A DNA stretch of 64,000 bases from Palaemon carinicauda (GCF_036898095.1 NC_090765.1:28566915-28630914); one strand, 5' to 3'; positions 21,372 to 33,998 are shown, numbered from the stretch's first letter. Program-made: numbers and translations. Notes: generated from the sequence alone by a model not told the origin.

Positions 21372-23279
21372 GCTAAGCTACAACCCTAGCTGTAAAAACA
21401 CGGTGCTATAAGCTCAAAGAGTCCAAAAAGGAAAAATAGCCCAGTAAGGAAAGAAATACATAAATTAAAGACATAATGAACAATTAAAATAAGATATTTT
21501 AAGAACTGTAATATTAAAAGATCTTTCATATATAAACTATAAAAACTTGAAAATAACAAGTGGATAAGATAGAATAGTGTGACCGAGTATACCCTCAAGC
21601 AAGAGAACCCTACCTCAAGACAGTGGAAGACCTTGCTACTGAGGCTAAGAAACTACCCAAGACTAGAGAACAATGGTTTAACTTTAGATTGTTCTTCTCC
21701 TAGAATAGCTGCTTACCATAGCTAAAGAGAGTCTCTTTTGCCCTTACCAAGAGGAAAGTAGCCACTGAATAATTAGTGTTGTAGTTAACCCCTTGAGCGA
21801 AGAAGAATTATTTGGTAATCTCAGTGTTGTCAGGTGCATTAGGACAGAGAATTTTGAAAGAACAGGCCAGATTATTTGGTGTATGTTTATGCAAAAATGA
21901 AGTGACTCCCAGACTACTTACAAGATTATTTTGTAGAATGTGGCATGAAGAGGCAAAACCTGATGAATGGGAGTTAGGAGTGTTGGTGAAAATAGCAAAA
22001 AAAGGAGACCTGACAGTTTGTAATAATTACAGGGGCATAACACTTACGTCAGTTGTTATGAAAATATATAGTACGCTTATTCTAAAGAGACTGGAGAGAA
22101 AGATTGATGAAAAGCTGAGAGATGAACAAGCAAGATTTAGAAAAGGTAGAAGTTGCACTGACCAAATTTTCATTTTAAGACATGCTTTCCAGCAATGTGT
22201 AGAATATAAAAATCCCCTTTTGACAGCATTTGTGGACTATGAAAAAACCTTTGATAGTGTGCACCAACCAATTTTGTGGAGAGTCCTGCATTATTATGGA
22301 ATTCCTCTTAAAAATGTATATTTGATTAAGTCTGTTCATAAGCACAGAAAGTACAAAGTCAATGTTAATGGAGGCCTATCAAATGAATTTCCAGTGAACA
22401 GCAAAGTACTCCAAGGGAATGTGTTGTCACCTATGTTGTTTATCCTCCTCATGGATTTTGTAATGCATAGAACGGTTAAGAGATGGTGGAGAAGGATTGG
22501 ATTGGATTGGTGATAAGAATTTAGCAGACCTAGAACATGCAGATGATGCTATCCTTGTTAGCAGAACACCACAGATTTTGCAATGCTTGCTTACCAGAAT
22601 GCATGAAATATTACACAAGGTTGGGCTGAAGATAAATAGAAGAAAGACAAAGATGATGAGAACGGAGTATGCAATGGAAGATGAAATATCACTGGAAGCA
22701 GAAAAGATTAATGAGGTAGAATCATTTAAGTATTTATGAACTATGATCTCTAATACAGGGTCTTTGGAATTAGAGTTTAGTGAAAGATTGAAAAAAGAAA
22801 ATCAGACAATAGGTAGGTTAAGTAAAATTTGGAAATCAAATCGCCTGAAATTACATATAAAAATCAGACTATATATCAGTTTATTGAGATCGGTGTTACT
22901 CTATGGACATGAGTCATGGTATGACAATGAAACAATCTTTTTGCACTCCCCAAGAGAGATTAGTTCACATAACATTCAACTGGGCTCCACAAGGCACTAG
23001 AAGAGTTAGAAGACCCAGGCCTACATAGCTGAGGACTATGAAGCACAAAGTAAGATATGATTAAAAGTATTGAATTAAAAGCTCAAGATAGAGACGACTG
23101 GCAAAATCTAACAGAGGCCCTTTGCATCAATAGGCATGGGAGGAGATGATGATGATGTGTACAAAGGAAAAATGAGCAGTAACCAGAGAGAAGGAGCCAA
23201 TGTCTGGCCAGTAAAACGACCCAATAACTTTAGCGGTAGCACCTCAATGAGTGGCTGGTGCCCAGGTCAACCTACTACC
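21335..23279 (-). mobile_element. tail-sharing repeat interrupted by a LINE
   Basis: Minus-oriented copy of the repeat family: (TTA)n and GCTAAGCTACAACCCTAGCT at 21340-21395, AAGAGGAAAGTAGCCACTGA at 21757, then, after an interruption, GAAAAATGAGCAGTAACCAG at 23167 and GGTCAACCTACTACC at 23267-23279. The two halves meet at the point where the copy at 43139-43880 runs on without a gap, so the 21896-23158 segment is an insertion. Confidence 0.8.
21896..23158 (+). pseudogene. 5'-truncated LINE with RT domain
   Basis: An RT of the endonuclease-RT LINE type. Blocks: FCRMWHEEAKPDEWELGVLV, KIAKKGDLTVCNNYRGITLT, LRDEQARFRKGRSCTDQIF, FVDYEKTFDSV (first catalytic Asp), QGNVLSPMLF, then after a frameshift near 22490 LADLEHADDAILV (ADD box; usual Tyr/Phe is His) and VGLKINRRKTKMM, and after a stop at 22737 the C-terminal part. 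The 3' end is (GAT)n. The endonuclease domain is absent, so it is 5'-truncated. RTE-like affinity is likely but not certain. Confidence 0.75.
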
Positions 23280-25854
23280 TACCAATAATAGATTTTAGCA
23301 TTAAAATACTGTTTTTTGTTTTGAATCTCAACTTGAAAACATGTTTTGTAGCCCGTTACAGGAGAACAACCTTGACCCTTACACAACAGTTACAGTCAAA
23401 AGATGATGAACAATAGCTAATGGTAGGAACCTTATGTAGCTTATTTTTGGTCTATATGTCAACAATGAAATATAATTCACCAATTGGCAACAGCTTTTTC
23501 CATCTCGGTATCATTCAGAATTTGTAAATCTTTTCAATTACCCCACAATTTTTGGCTGTGGTGGATATGAACAAATTACTTCAAAATACTTTACATCAAA
23601 AAGGATTTTGGAGGAGGAAAATGTATTTAGAGGGAGGTGCTGTGTAATTTACTAGAAATTTCCAGTGGAAAGCTAAAACAGGGAACCCAATACAAGAAAA
23701 TACCAAAGAAATATTGTCTTCCCTGCTCATGGGCCTAGCATAGTAAGAACTCAATGACTATAAGACCCATGGATTCACACTATTGAATCAGTCACACCTT
23801 TAGACTATCACTTAATCAGCCAACTTTCAACAGTGATGAGATTCATAACCTCCAGTCATCCAGTGAATCCTAGCTTAATAGAAAAGCAATAATTCTGTTC
23901 CAGATATAACCTAACTTGAGTTGAGTCTAGTATTAATAGCCTTTCTTTCAAAAAGAGGGTTCTGAAAATTTGCTGTGCAATAGATTCAGAAGCTTCTCAC
24001 ATAGCTTAAAATTCTTTATTCACTTTAGACCCTTCTGCTGCTAAATCCTTGCAGGCTGCAATCCTAGTCATTTTACAAGACAATTACTCTGTGTGGCAGA
24101 AGACCAAGTAGGTAGTCTGATCTTTATATCCATCCACTTGCTAAAGTAAGTGCTCCTAAACAACATAAAGTATTACTTATGTGGATGTTGTGGCATATCA
24201 TATGATTCCTTAAGATCTGGAAGGGGTGAAGTCTACCGTTTTCATCCTGTTTCAGTATCTATCTCATAATGGGTTAACTCTAGAAAAATGTATGCCCCAG
24301 TACAAGTGATAAACAAATAGAAATCAGCTGCTCTTCACACTGAGCAAGCCTTGAAAGTGAGGAGTTATCTCCTTTCAAACCTTACGTAACCTTATTACTG
24401 AGAAATACCCTATTAAGTGGAGTAAGGTAAATTTGGAGGCTTCTTACTCTTCCAAATCTGTGGAAGTAGCTACTTCCAAGACTTTTGCCAGTCTTGACTC
24501 CATCATTGTGCCTCATAAACAAAAATCTTTAAATTCAGGTTTAGAAAGGTGGTTGACTAAAGAGATACCTTGTAATCAAGTAGGGAGTATTCTAGAATCC
24601 CTTTCCTTAGCAGAGTCTATAAATATTTATTGAGTTTTAACTGGCTTCTCTGCTGGATTTGTTCGCACAAAATTCTTGCATAAAGAAAGCACTGTGATTT
24701 TAATAAACTAAGACATCCTCCTTTCAGATTGTAATAAGCATTTATTGTTTTAAGTTGTACTGTATTACTTTTTCGCAAAGGGAAAGTGGTTTAAAATTAC
24801 CATTTTGAGGAGTATAATCTTGTAAACAGTATGACTGGAATTAGATTTTCATAGTATCCTAGGAAAGCAAACCAAGTTAATGATGAGCAGAGATATTATT
24901 TGTCTTTTGAGGAGTTTATAACAATAAGACATGCTAATTCTCCCTTCCCTGCCCATTCCATGATGATTTTATACTGTAGATTTTAACTTATTTAACTTCA
25001 ATTGTTATTCTTAGAAGGCCAGTGAGCCATATCTTATGGAAGGCAAGGCTGACATGCCTACCCAATTGCTTACACTAGCTTGACTTCTATAATCAGGTAC
25101 AGTATAGTGGTCACAACTACATATTGTTCATTCATTAAGGGTTCTGAATGTTCACTGCCTAACAGTTCCTTCTCATACAGTCTCAAATTCTTTAATGACC
25201 ATAAATCCTTCTGCAGCTAAATCCTTGCTGTTCCCCATCCCTAGTCACTATACTGGACATCTAGATCGCGTTGAAGAAGACCGAGTAGGTTAGCCAGATT
25301 TTTATATTCCTCCTCTTGCTAAAGTATGTGCATTTAAGTAACATTGTTTTTTTTTTTTTTTTTTTTTTTTTTTTGGGGGGGGGAGATGACATGTCATATC
25401 GTAAATGCTCTTAAATTTTAATTTACCTGATTCTTTATTAATATTTTTGCTGTTGGTGATGTATCTGCTTCTGGATGACAGTGCGTTTCTGTTCACTTGA
25501 AAGCATTTCTATGGCAATTATGTGATACAAAGATGAAAGTAATTGTATAGATTTTCCAGTAAACTAATCCCAATTGTAAACCACAGAGTTCTAAATAATA
25601 AGTTGACTCTAATTTCACTTTAAGAAATTCTATTTGTGAAAGAAGAAAGGGAATCTGGGTCAATGGGAAAACATAAACAAGTGAACTGATGCCTATGAGA
25701 GGAAATATTCAAGTAAAGTCAGGTGCACGACAATTAGAAGCTTAGTCACAAGGAATCATGGAATATTTCTGATAAACACTAATTTTTTGTTACGTTTTGG
25801 ACGTTTTTCACAATACAATTGAATTCAAGTAAAGAAATGTTATTTCTGAAAAAA
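23280..25854. other. MTPAP intron with degenerate gag-like duplicates
   Basis: Mostly unassigned. Segments 23960-24180 and 25140-25345 are diverged direct copies of each other (both have AAATTCTTTA, then CTTCTGC, GCTAAATCCTTGC, GAAGACC and GCTAAAGTA). Translation of the first gives SAAKSLQAAILVILQDNYSV and, further on, LSHNGLTLEKCM, which loosely resembles a DIRS gag, with many stops. A T-run followed by G-run lies at 25347-25383. Confidence 0.4.
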
Positions 25855-26238
25855 TAAAGGGGATTTTGACGTAGGAAAAATCTATTTCTGGGCGAGAGAC
25901 CCGTGACACCCAGTGAAATGCTCCTTTTACATCATTTCTAAGGTAAAAACTGCTATGAATTTACCAGAGTAAAAATTGCATAGGAATGCTAGGTTGAACC
26001 CACCTCGCTCACCTTAATAAGGTGTCGGTATAATACTGGGGCGTGAATAAATCACAACCAGAAGTCTCACACCATTTAGATATCTCCTGTCAATATTCCC
26101 GAACAGCGAGGCGCCGTTCAACATCCTACTACTACTAGCGATCCCACGCCAGTGACGTCACTCCTTTTCATAGCACGCGCTATCCATACGTATTTTGCCT
26201 CGGTGTGTGATTTTCGCTGGTTTACCTGGATTTACCTC

Positions 26239-26508
26239 AGGATGTCGGACTCTACCGTCACCCCATCTAAGTTAAGTACCAGATCTATGAGTTTTGAGAT
26301 TTTGGAGGGGGCCTTGCCCTATTTTGCTTATATTATGACAGTTTTATATTTCACGACCCCGCGTCGGGTCTTTCATGGCGCTCGGCCTCCTCCTATCTCT
26401 CTCTCGTCGTTCTTAACGCTTTACAATGAGACCTACATACTGATTGTTTCTCGTTATGAACTTTCTGGGTATCCACGGTTCACACACCGTGTTATTTTAT
26501 TATATTGA
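26239..26508 (+). pseudogene. DIRS D short 5' leader frame
   Basis: Starts at an ATG giving MSDSTVTPSKLSTRSMSFEI and stays open to 26508. Only the first dozen or so residues resemble the leader frame of DIRS C at 12172, so only these are likely to be meaningful. The frame opens upstream to 26152. It may be the first exon of gag. Confidence 0.35.
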
Positions 26509-27894
26509 TGTCCTGTTATTACGATAACAGTTATTACGATATACGTTAGCGTATTCTCGTTAGGTTGGCATGCCTGGTCGCCTTCGGGCGTTTCTATTTC
26601 CATTAATTTTGTTTTACGTTCGCACGCCACGGACATGCTTCTCATTATTAACGTCATTCGTTTTTCTTGCATTTGCTCGAGGGACTTTCATGAGTCAGAT
26701 ATTAGTTTTTCATTTTTTCGGCACTTCACTGACTCTGTGTTATGTTGGTAGCCCTGCCTAACTCCCCGTGCTGTTAGGCTTGGTTTCTCCTGTCTCATGT
26801 TCGTCCCCTCGTTTGTTTTAGGATTGATGTATCGTTATTTTTATTATTATTTTATTATTTTTATCATCCAGCATGCCTTCCTATCTTATTTTACCATGTG
26901 TTATGTTTATTATGGTGTTATTTAGTCTTTCTGTGGAATCATATCAATCGTGGGTCTGGCAGGTTGGTATACCTGCCATCGCCCCACTCCTAGCCTCCCT
27001 CCCGCCCAGTACCCCCAACCCAGGGTTACCTTCCCTCTCTCTCTCCCATGTCGAGTTAGAGGCACTATATTGCGTTATGTCCCCCCCCCCCCCCGGGGCC
27101 TTTCGCTCTCTTTGCACGGGCGGTTCCCGTTGATCTGTGAGGCTTGCTATTATTATTATACATTAACATACTTTATTTTACACTTTTTGAACTACTCTAC
27201 CCGGTCGTAGTCGTTTTCTTTCCGTCGCTCGTTTGGCCAACGGTAAGTTTTCTGCTCGGTCCGTGGTACCTTGTCATGTTATATTATTTTATTTTATTTT
27301 GTACGTGCTACTCCCTCTCGGGCCCGCACTTCACGGACCCATTAAAGATCCCTTCCCCCTCTATGGTGTCCCGCACCTCACGGACCTCATATAGATATAT
27401 ATATAAAAAGACTTTCATTACGGGATCCCCAGACGTAGCTTTTATACATTACCATCTGGTCGAGTTGTTTAGTCCCTCCGCCTTCTCCGGCAGATATTCA
27501 TGAGTCCTGAGTCCCTTGGTTGTCCCTCCGGAGCCAACGTTACGTATTGTTACTTGGATTAACTTTATATATTAGTCACATATATATATTTATTTATATA
27601 TACGATCCTAGTTCTCGACCTTCCCTTCCCCCTTTTGATAAGATCACGGTTACGGACTGACTTATTCTCATTCATAATACAGTCATAATAAAATCTTTTA
27701 TCATGATATTGATATAATTTAAGCACCCGGGGCCCCCGGGCCCCTAATTTGCTTTCCTTCAAGATACTTGATGTATATAAAAAAATTTTATCATGATATT
27801 GATATATATATATATTTTAAGCTCCGGGGCCTCCGGGCCCCTAATTTGCTTTCCTTTAAGATACTCATGTATCTTTTATATTACAGACTGTACG

Positions 27895-28100
27895 CTGTGC
27901 GATGACGGCATGTGCCGCTGTCCTCCATCAACCCTGCGGCCATGACGTGTGTCGTTCGCACGCCCACTGTTCTGTCCAAGTGGATGACTTGGCTGTTTGG
28001 CATCCGGACAATTGTGTAGTTTGCTACACAATAACCTCCACTCTAACATCTGACTCGGTGAGTGCAATTTCTTTTAACATTAATACAGACTTGTAGGGAG
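27895..28100 (+). pseudogene. DIRS D gag zinc-motif exon
   Basis: After a pyrimidine-poor but AG-ending site (TATATTACAG), the frame reads HQPCGHDVCRSHAHCSVQ and AVWHPDNCVVCYTI, a Cys/His cluster that parallels DIRS C gag (GHKTCRKYTDC ... DCSICKDL). It ends at 28096. The capsid-like part appears to be missing, since the next frame at 28223 starts in the serine/proline-rich region just before RT. Confidence 0.5.
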
Positions 28101-28222
28101 TTATGATTAATTTCGATGGTTTACATTAATTATGATTATTATTTTTAAGGCCACAGTCCTCTGGACTTCCCGCATGCCTTTCACTTCGTGTCTACGAAGT
28201 CCTTGGACTTCTCCACTTTTCT

Positions 28223-29689
28223 TTGGCACAAATATCCCTCGCTAATAGTCTGTTCTCTTTCAGAGCTCCCAACAACCGGTCTCAGTCCAACCTGCTCCTC
28301 AAGGTCCCCAGCCTTCTACCTCAAAGAGCCAACAACAAGAGCAATACATTCTGGTCCCTCAGTCTCAGATCGCCTCGACCTCCTTCTCCCCCGCCTTTAA
28401 CCCCACGTATGAGTCTCAGGGCTCTTTACATGGCTACCAGCGTCACAGGGGTTCCAGGGGTGCCTTTCGTGGCCGAGGTGGCGGAAGGAGTTACCACTGA
28501 GGCAAGTCTTCCCGCGGAAGCAGAGGAGGCAAATCATCCTCCAACCATTGAGAAACTGCAGGTAGGAGGGAGATTGTACAAATTTCGGGACCATTGGATG
28601 TTCTGCGATTGGGCTTCCAGCATCATCTCAAAAGGCCTAGGGTGGAGCTGGATACAGGGACCTCCTCCACCGAACAGCTTTTACCAACTACCAACGGAAG
28701 AACTACATTCCTTCACAAAAGATCTGCTACCAAAGAATGCAATCCAAAGCATACGTCGCTTAAGATTTCAAGGGCGCTTGTTCAGCGTGCCAAAGAAAGG
28801 CTCAGACAAACGGAGAGTAATCCTGGACCTGTCTCGTTTAAATTCCTTCATTCGTTGCGACAAATTCCATATGCTTACCTTCTCGCAGGTGCGGACCTTA
28901 CTTCCCCGTGGGGCCGTCACCACCTCCATCGATCTTACAGATGCCTACTATCACGTTCCAATAGCAAGGCATTTTCGTTCTTTTCTGGGCTTCAAGCTAG
29001 GCAAACAAGCCTACGCATTCAAAGTGATGCCATTCGGGCTCAACATAGCACCCAGAATCTTCACCAAACTAGCAGAGACAGTAATTCAAGAGCTTCGAAC
29101 TCAGGGGATACAGGTAGTGGCCTATCTAGACGATTGGCTAATCTGGTCAGACAATACCCAGAATTGCCGCATAGCAACGAACAAAGTCCTCACCTTCCTT
29201 CGACAACTGGGATTCCAAGTCAACCTCGAAAAATCCCGCCTGGTCCCGGAGACCAAGTTTCAATGGCTAGGACTACAATGGGAACTGTGCTCCCATACGC
29301 TGTGCCTCCCCAAAGCCAAACGGAAGGAGATAGCTAGGAATACAAAACAATTTCTCAGGAAAAAGTTGACCTCCAGAAGGAGCCAAGAGAGGATCCTAGG
29401 TTCCTTGCAGTTCGCCTCCGTGACAGACATCGTCCTAAGGTCCAAACTCAAGGACATAAACAGTGTGTGGCGCTCCAAAGCAACTGCAAAACGCCGAGAC
29501 AGACGTGCTCGCCTTCCCCCAATCCTGAGAAAAAGTCTGCAGCCTTGGACGAAGATCAAGAATCTTTCCAAGTCGGTTCCCTTACAACATCCGGTCCCGG
29601 GACTCGTCGTTCACACAGACACCTCCTTAACAGGGTGGGGAGGTTACTCCCAACACAAGAAAGTCCAAGGGTTATGGGAATTTTGGTAA
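28223..29689 (+). CDS. DIRS D reverse transcriptase with partial RNase H
   Basis: An uninterrupted frame of 488 codons. Residues 1-110 are Ser/Pro/Arg-rich, gag-like. RT follows: FQGRLFSVPKKGSDKRRVIL, TSIDLTDAYYHVPIARHF (catalytic Asp237), KVMPFGLNIAPRIF, VVAYLDDWLIW (Asp303, Asp304), FQWLGLQWE. RNase H begins at VVHTDTSLTGWGG (Asp466) and is cut at the element's truncated end. All RT catalytic aspartates are present. The real start codon is uncertain because gag is probably joined upstream. It cannot be autonomous as it stands. Confidence 0.85.
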   Translation: MAQISLANSLFSFRAPNNRSQSNLLLKVPSLLPQRANNKSNTFWSLSLRSPRPPSPPPLTPRMSLRALYMATSVTGVPGVPFVAEVAEGVTTEASLPAEAEEANHPPTIEKLQVGGRLYKFRDHWMFCDWASSIISKGLGWSWIQGPPPPNSFYQLPTEELHSFTKDLLPKNAIQSIRRLRFQGRLFSVPKKGSDKRRVILDLSRLNSFIRCDKFHMLTFSQVRTLLPRGAVTTSIDLTDAYYHVPIARHFRSFLGFKLGKQAYAFKVMPFGLNIAPRIFTKLAETVIQELRTQGIQVVAYLDDWLIWSDNTQNCRIATNKVLTFLRQLGFQVNLEKSRLVPETKFQWLGLQWELCSHTLCLPKAKRKEIARNTKQFLRKKLTSRRSQERILGSLQFASVTDIVLRSKLKDINSVWRSKATAKRRDRRARLPPILRKSLQPWTKIKNLSKSVPLQHPVPGLVVHTDTSLTGWGGYSQHKKVQGLWEFW

Positions 29690-29690
29690 A

Positions 29691-30372
<682 letters not shown>

Positions 30373-30588
30373 TTAGTAGTAGGGATAGCCTCATGAGTTC
30401 TTGACACTTACTTGCCTGTGATGAAAAGATTTGGATTCTAAGACAATTTTTCTAATTACTGAACTATATCTGCCATTTTTCCAAGTATTTCCATGTACAA
30501 ATTTTGTTTGGGAAATCTAGGGAAAAATGTATAAGCACATTATTGGAAAACCTATAATCTAATATACAAAACTGTATACTGCACAAAC

Positions 30589-30677
30589 CTGTTGGCCATA
30601 GAGAGATCACATTCAATGCCAGTATAATTTTGGTAGTATTTTATAATAGGAACTCTGGCACCCAGTATCTTACGAAC
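30589..30677 (-). CDS. MTPAP: mitochondrial poly(A) polymerase, exon
   Basis: An 89-base exon between GAAATTGCAG (acceptor) and GCCAACAG/GTTTGT (donor). It starts in phase 0, encodes 29 codons (VRKILGARVPIIKYY, then TGIECDLSMAN) and leaves AG, which joins A of the exon at 11410 to make Arg. It matches vertebrate MTPAP VQKILNARCPLVRF ... FQCDLTTNNR. The ECDL aspartate corresponds to the third catalytic carboxylate of the nucleotidyltransferase fold. DIRS element A copy 1 begins 230 bases upstream in the preceding intron. Confidence 0.88.
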
Positions 30678-30907
30678 CTGCAATTTCATAGGATTCTACA
30701 ATAAAACAAGAGCATTTGCAGTAAAACATTACAAGCAGAATGATAGTAAGAAGATTTTGCCCTCATTGAATAATTTCCATCTCTTTAAAACTTTTGTGGT
30801 TGTAATTTCAATGTTTAAGATATACATATATATTCTTAAAGAATTACAGAAAGACTAATACTAAAACAAGCAAATTTCCCTAGACTAAAAACACCCTCTT
30901 GAAATAT

Positions 30908-31100
30908 GTTATTTTTATTAGTAAAATAAATTTTTGAATATACTTACCCGATAATCATGTAGCTGTCAACTCCGTTGCCCGACAGAATTCTATGGAGGGA
31001 TACGCCAGCTATCACAATACTAGAAGGGGGTGTATTTACCAGCGCCACCTGTGGCCAGGTACTCAAGTACTTCTTGTTGACACCTCCTCAATTATTCCTC
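30908..31100 (+). repeat. inverted terminal repeat, DIRS A copy 1
   Basis: ACTTACCCGATAATCATG, GTCAACTCCGTTGCCCGACA, GGGATACGCCAGCTATCAC and GGCCAGGTACTCAAGTAC are found inverted at 37636-37803. The outermost bases (TTATTTTTATTAGTAAAA) occur only at this end and in the ICR. Confidence 0.9.
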
Positions 31101-31139
31101 GGTCCACTGGTTCTCTATGGGGAGGAAGGGAGGGTCGAT

Positions 31140-31240
31140 TAAATCATGATTATCGGGTAAGTATATTCAAAAATTTATTTTACTAATAAAAATAACATTT
31201 TTCAATATTAAACTTACCCGATAATCATGTAGCTGATTCA
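31140..31240. repeat. internal complementary region, DIRS A copy 1
   Basis: ATGATTATCGGGTAAGTATA ... TTTACTAATAAAAATAACA (complement of the left end at 30908-30960) is fused to TTTTTCAATATTAAACTTAC (complement of the right end near 37790). This joins both termini head to head, the signature of DIRS-1-like elements. Confidence 0.85.
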
Positions 31241-31621
31241 CACCCAGGGGGGTGGGTGAAAAACCAGTGTACAAGACTAAAGGATAGCTAAGTATCCCGT
31301 ATTTCATATAATCAGTTATCCACAATAACAATGAAATAATAAGTACCTGGTAAGGAAGTCGACTTGAACCGTTACTCTGCCTTTAATAAGATCGTCTTCC
31401 TTACTGAGCGCAGCGTTCCTCTTGGGAGGCTGAATCAACTCAAAGGTGCTAAAGTATACAGGGCTGCAACCCATACTAAAGGACCTCATCACAACCTTTA
31501 ACCTCGGCGCTTCTCAAGAAAGAATTGACCACCCGCCAAATCAACAAGGATGTGGAAGGCTTCTTAGCCGACCGTACAACCCATAAAAAGTATTCAAGAG
31601 AAAGGTTAAAAGGTTATGGGA

Positions 31622-32840
31622 TTATGGGAATGTAGTGGCTGAGCCCTCGCCTACTACTGCATTCGTTGCTACGAATGGTCCCAGGGTGTAGCAGTACTCG
31701 TAAAGAGACTGGACATCTTTGAGATAGAATGATGCGAACACTGACTTGCTTCTCCAATAGGTTGCATCCATAACACTCTGCAGAGAATGGTTCTGTTTGA
31801 AGGCCACTGAAGTAGCCACAGCTCCCACTTCATGTGTCCTTACCTTCAGCAAAGCAAGGTCTTCTTCCTTCAGACGAGAATGTGTTTCTCTAATCAGAAG
31901 CCTGAATAGTAAGAAACTGAGTTCTTAGAACTTGGAAAAGAAGGTTTCTTGATAGCACACTATAAGGCTTCTGATTGTCCTTGTGAAGGTTAAGACCTTT
32001 TTAGATAGTACCTAAGAGCTCTAACTGGGCAAAGTACTCTTTTCAGATCATTCCCCACCAAGTTGGACAGGCTTGGGATCTCGAACGACTTAGGCCAAGG
32101 ACGTGAAGGAAGCTCGTTTAGCAAAAACCGAGCTGCAAGGAACATGTAGCCGTTTCAGATGTGAAAACAATGATCCTGCTGAAGGCGTGGATCTCACTTA
32201 CTCTTTTAGCTGTTGTCAAGCACACGAGGAAAAGAGTTTTTAATGTGAGGTCCTAAAAAGAGGCTGATTGGAGAGGTTCAAATCTTGATGACATAAGGAA
32301 CCTTAGGACCACGTCTAGATTCCAGCCTGGAGTGGACAACCGACGTTCCTTTGAGGTCTCAAAAGACCTAGGGAGGTCCTGTAGATCTTTGTTGGTGGAA
32401 AGATCCAAGCCTCTGTGGCGGAAAACCGCTGCCAACATACTTCTGTAACCCTTGATCGTAGGAGCTGAAAGGGATCTTACTTTCCTTAGATATAACAGGA
32501 AGTCAGCAATCTGGGTTACAGTGGTACTAGTTGAGGAAACTGCATTGGTCTTGTACCAGCTACAGAAGACTTCCCCTTGAGACTGATAGATTCTGAGAGT
32601 GGATGTTCTCCTTGCTTTGGCAATCGCTCTGGCTGCCTCCTTCGAAAAGCCCCTAGCTCTTGAGAGTCTTTCGAAAGTCTGAAGGCAGTCAGACGAAGAG
32701 CGTGGAGGATTGGGTGTACCTTCTTTACGTGAGGTAGACTTAGAAGGTTCACTCCTAGAGGAAGAGTCCTGGGAATGTCGACCAGCCATTGCAGTACCTC
32801 TAAGAACCATTCTCTCGGGGACCAGAGCGGAGCCAACCAA
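31622..32840 (-). pseudogene. DIRS A copy 1 tyrosine recombinase (broken)
   Basis: Two open pieces (32253-32840 and 31622-31852) separated by frameshifts correspond to the single frame of copy 2. The N-terminal core (SFSKEAARAIAKARRTSTL-like, VTQIADFLLYLRKVRSLSA, TIKGYRSMLAAVFRHRGL) is readable. In the C-terminal piece the HEVR box is HEVG (THEVGAVATSV), so the second catalytic Arg is lost; the Tyr in FASFYLKDV is kept. Confidence 0.8.
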
Positions 32841-33998
32841 CGTCAGCCGTGTCCCTTAGTGAGAGGAGAACTTCTGAAGTCCTCTGTTGACAATCTTGAA
32901 CGGCGGGAATGCATACAGGTCGAGATGGAACCAATCCAGCAGAAAAGCATCCACGTGAACTGCTGCTGGGTCTGGAATCGGAGAACAATACAACAGGAGT
33001 CTCTAGGTTATCGAGGTAGTGAACAGATCTATGGTTGGCTGACCCCACAGGGCCCAAAGTCTGTTGCAAACATTCTTGAGAAGGGTCCACTCTGTGGGGA
33101 TGACCTGACCCTTCCGTCTGAGGTGATCTGCCATGACATTCATACCGCCCTGAATGAACCTCGTTACCAGTTAGCTTTTGATCTAAAGACCAGATGAGTA
33201 GGTCCCTTGCGATCTAGAACAACTTCCACAAAAGAGTCCCTCCCTGCTTGAAGATGTAAGCCAGGGCTGTGGTGTTGTCAGAGTCCACCTCCACCACTTT
33301 GTTAAGCTGGAGGGACTTGAAGTTTATCAAGGCCAGAATAACCGCCAACAACTTCTTGCAAATGATGTGAAGTGTCCTTTGCTCCTGATTCCATGTTCCC
33401 GAGCATTCTTGTCCGTCCAAAGTCGCACCCCAGCCCGTGTCTGATGCGTCCGAGAGGAGACGGCGGTCGTGTTTCTGAACAGCCAAAGGTAGCCTTCCTT
33501 GAGAAGAAAGCTGTTCTTACACCACGCGAGAGAAGACCTCCTCTCTTCGGAAACAGGAACTGAGACCGTCTCTAGCGTCATGTCCTTTATCCAGTGAGCA
33601 GCTAGATGATACTGAAGGGAGGGGAGGTGGAGTCTCCCTAACACGATGAACAGGGCCAGCGATGAAAGTGTCCCTGTTAGACTCATCCACTACCTGACTG
33701 AGCATCGGTTCCTTCTCAGCATGCTCTGGATGCATTCTAGGGCTTGGAAGATCCTTGGGGCCGACGGAAAAGTCCGAAAAGCTCGACTCTGAAGATCCAT
33801 ACCCAAGGAGACAATGGTCTGGGATGGAACGAGCTGAGACTCCTCAAAATTGACCAGGAGGCCCAGTTCCTTGGTCAGATCCATAGTCCATTTGAAAATC
33901 TCCAGACAGCGACGACTTGTGGGAGCTCTTAAAAGCCAGTCGTCTGACGGAGCCGGACACAAGATCATGATACTGCTGCACAGTCTGTGAACTGTCAA
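32516..33998 (-). pseudogene. DIRS A copy 1 RT end, RNase H and MT region (broken)
   Basis: Pieces read APSDDWLLRAPTSRRC (33940), LLVNFEESQLVPSQTIVSLG, RRLLSDASDTGWGATLDGQE (33440) and VEVDSDNTTALAYI. In RNase H the CKELL box of copy 2 is CKKLL, which replaces the catalytic Glu by Lys. Frames shift several times. Only the last RT motif remains; fingers and palm are absent, as in copy 2. Confidence 0.75.

Larger units (their letters stand above)
25855..29690 (+). mobile_element. DIRS retrotransposon D (3'-truncated)
   Basis: The left end (GGGGATTTTGACGTAGG, AAAAATCTATTTCTGGGCGA) resembles the end sequence of DIRS C. A leader with CpG-containing, GC-richer sequence follows, then a gag zinc motif, a proline/serine-rich stretch and a continuous RT. 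The element stops inside RNase H at about 29690, so the rest of RNase H, MT, recombinase and right ITR are missing. It sits in the MTPAP intron in the opposite orientation to the gene. Confidence 0.8.

Noticed and set aside
28397..29571. Other open frames on both strands across DIRS D
   Set aside because: They are shadows of the RT frame 28223-29689, which carries all conserved motifs.
31622..32840. Cellular tyrosine recombinase or phage integrase
   Set aside because: The position between DIRS ITRs and the fusion order after RNase H and MT show that it belongs to the retrotransposon.
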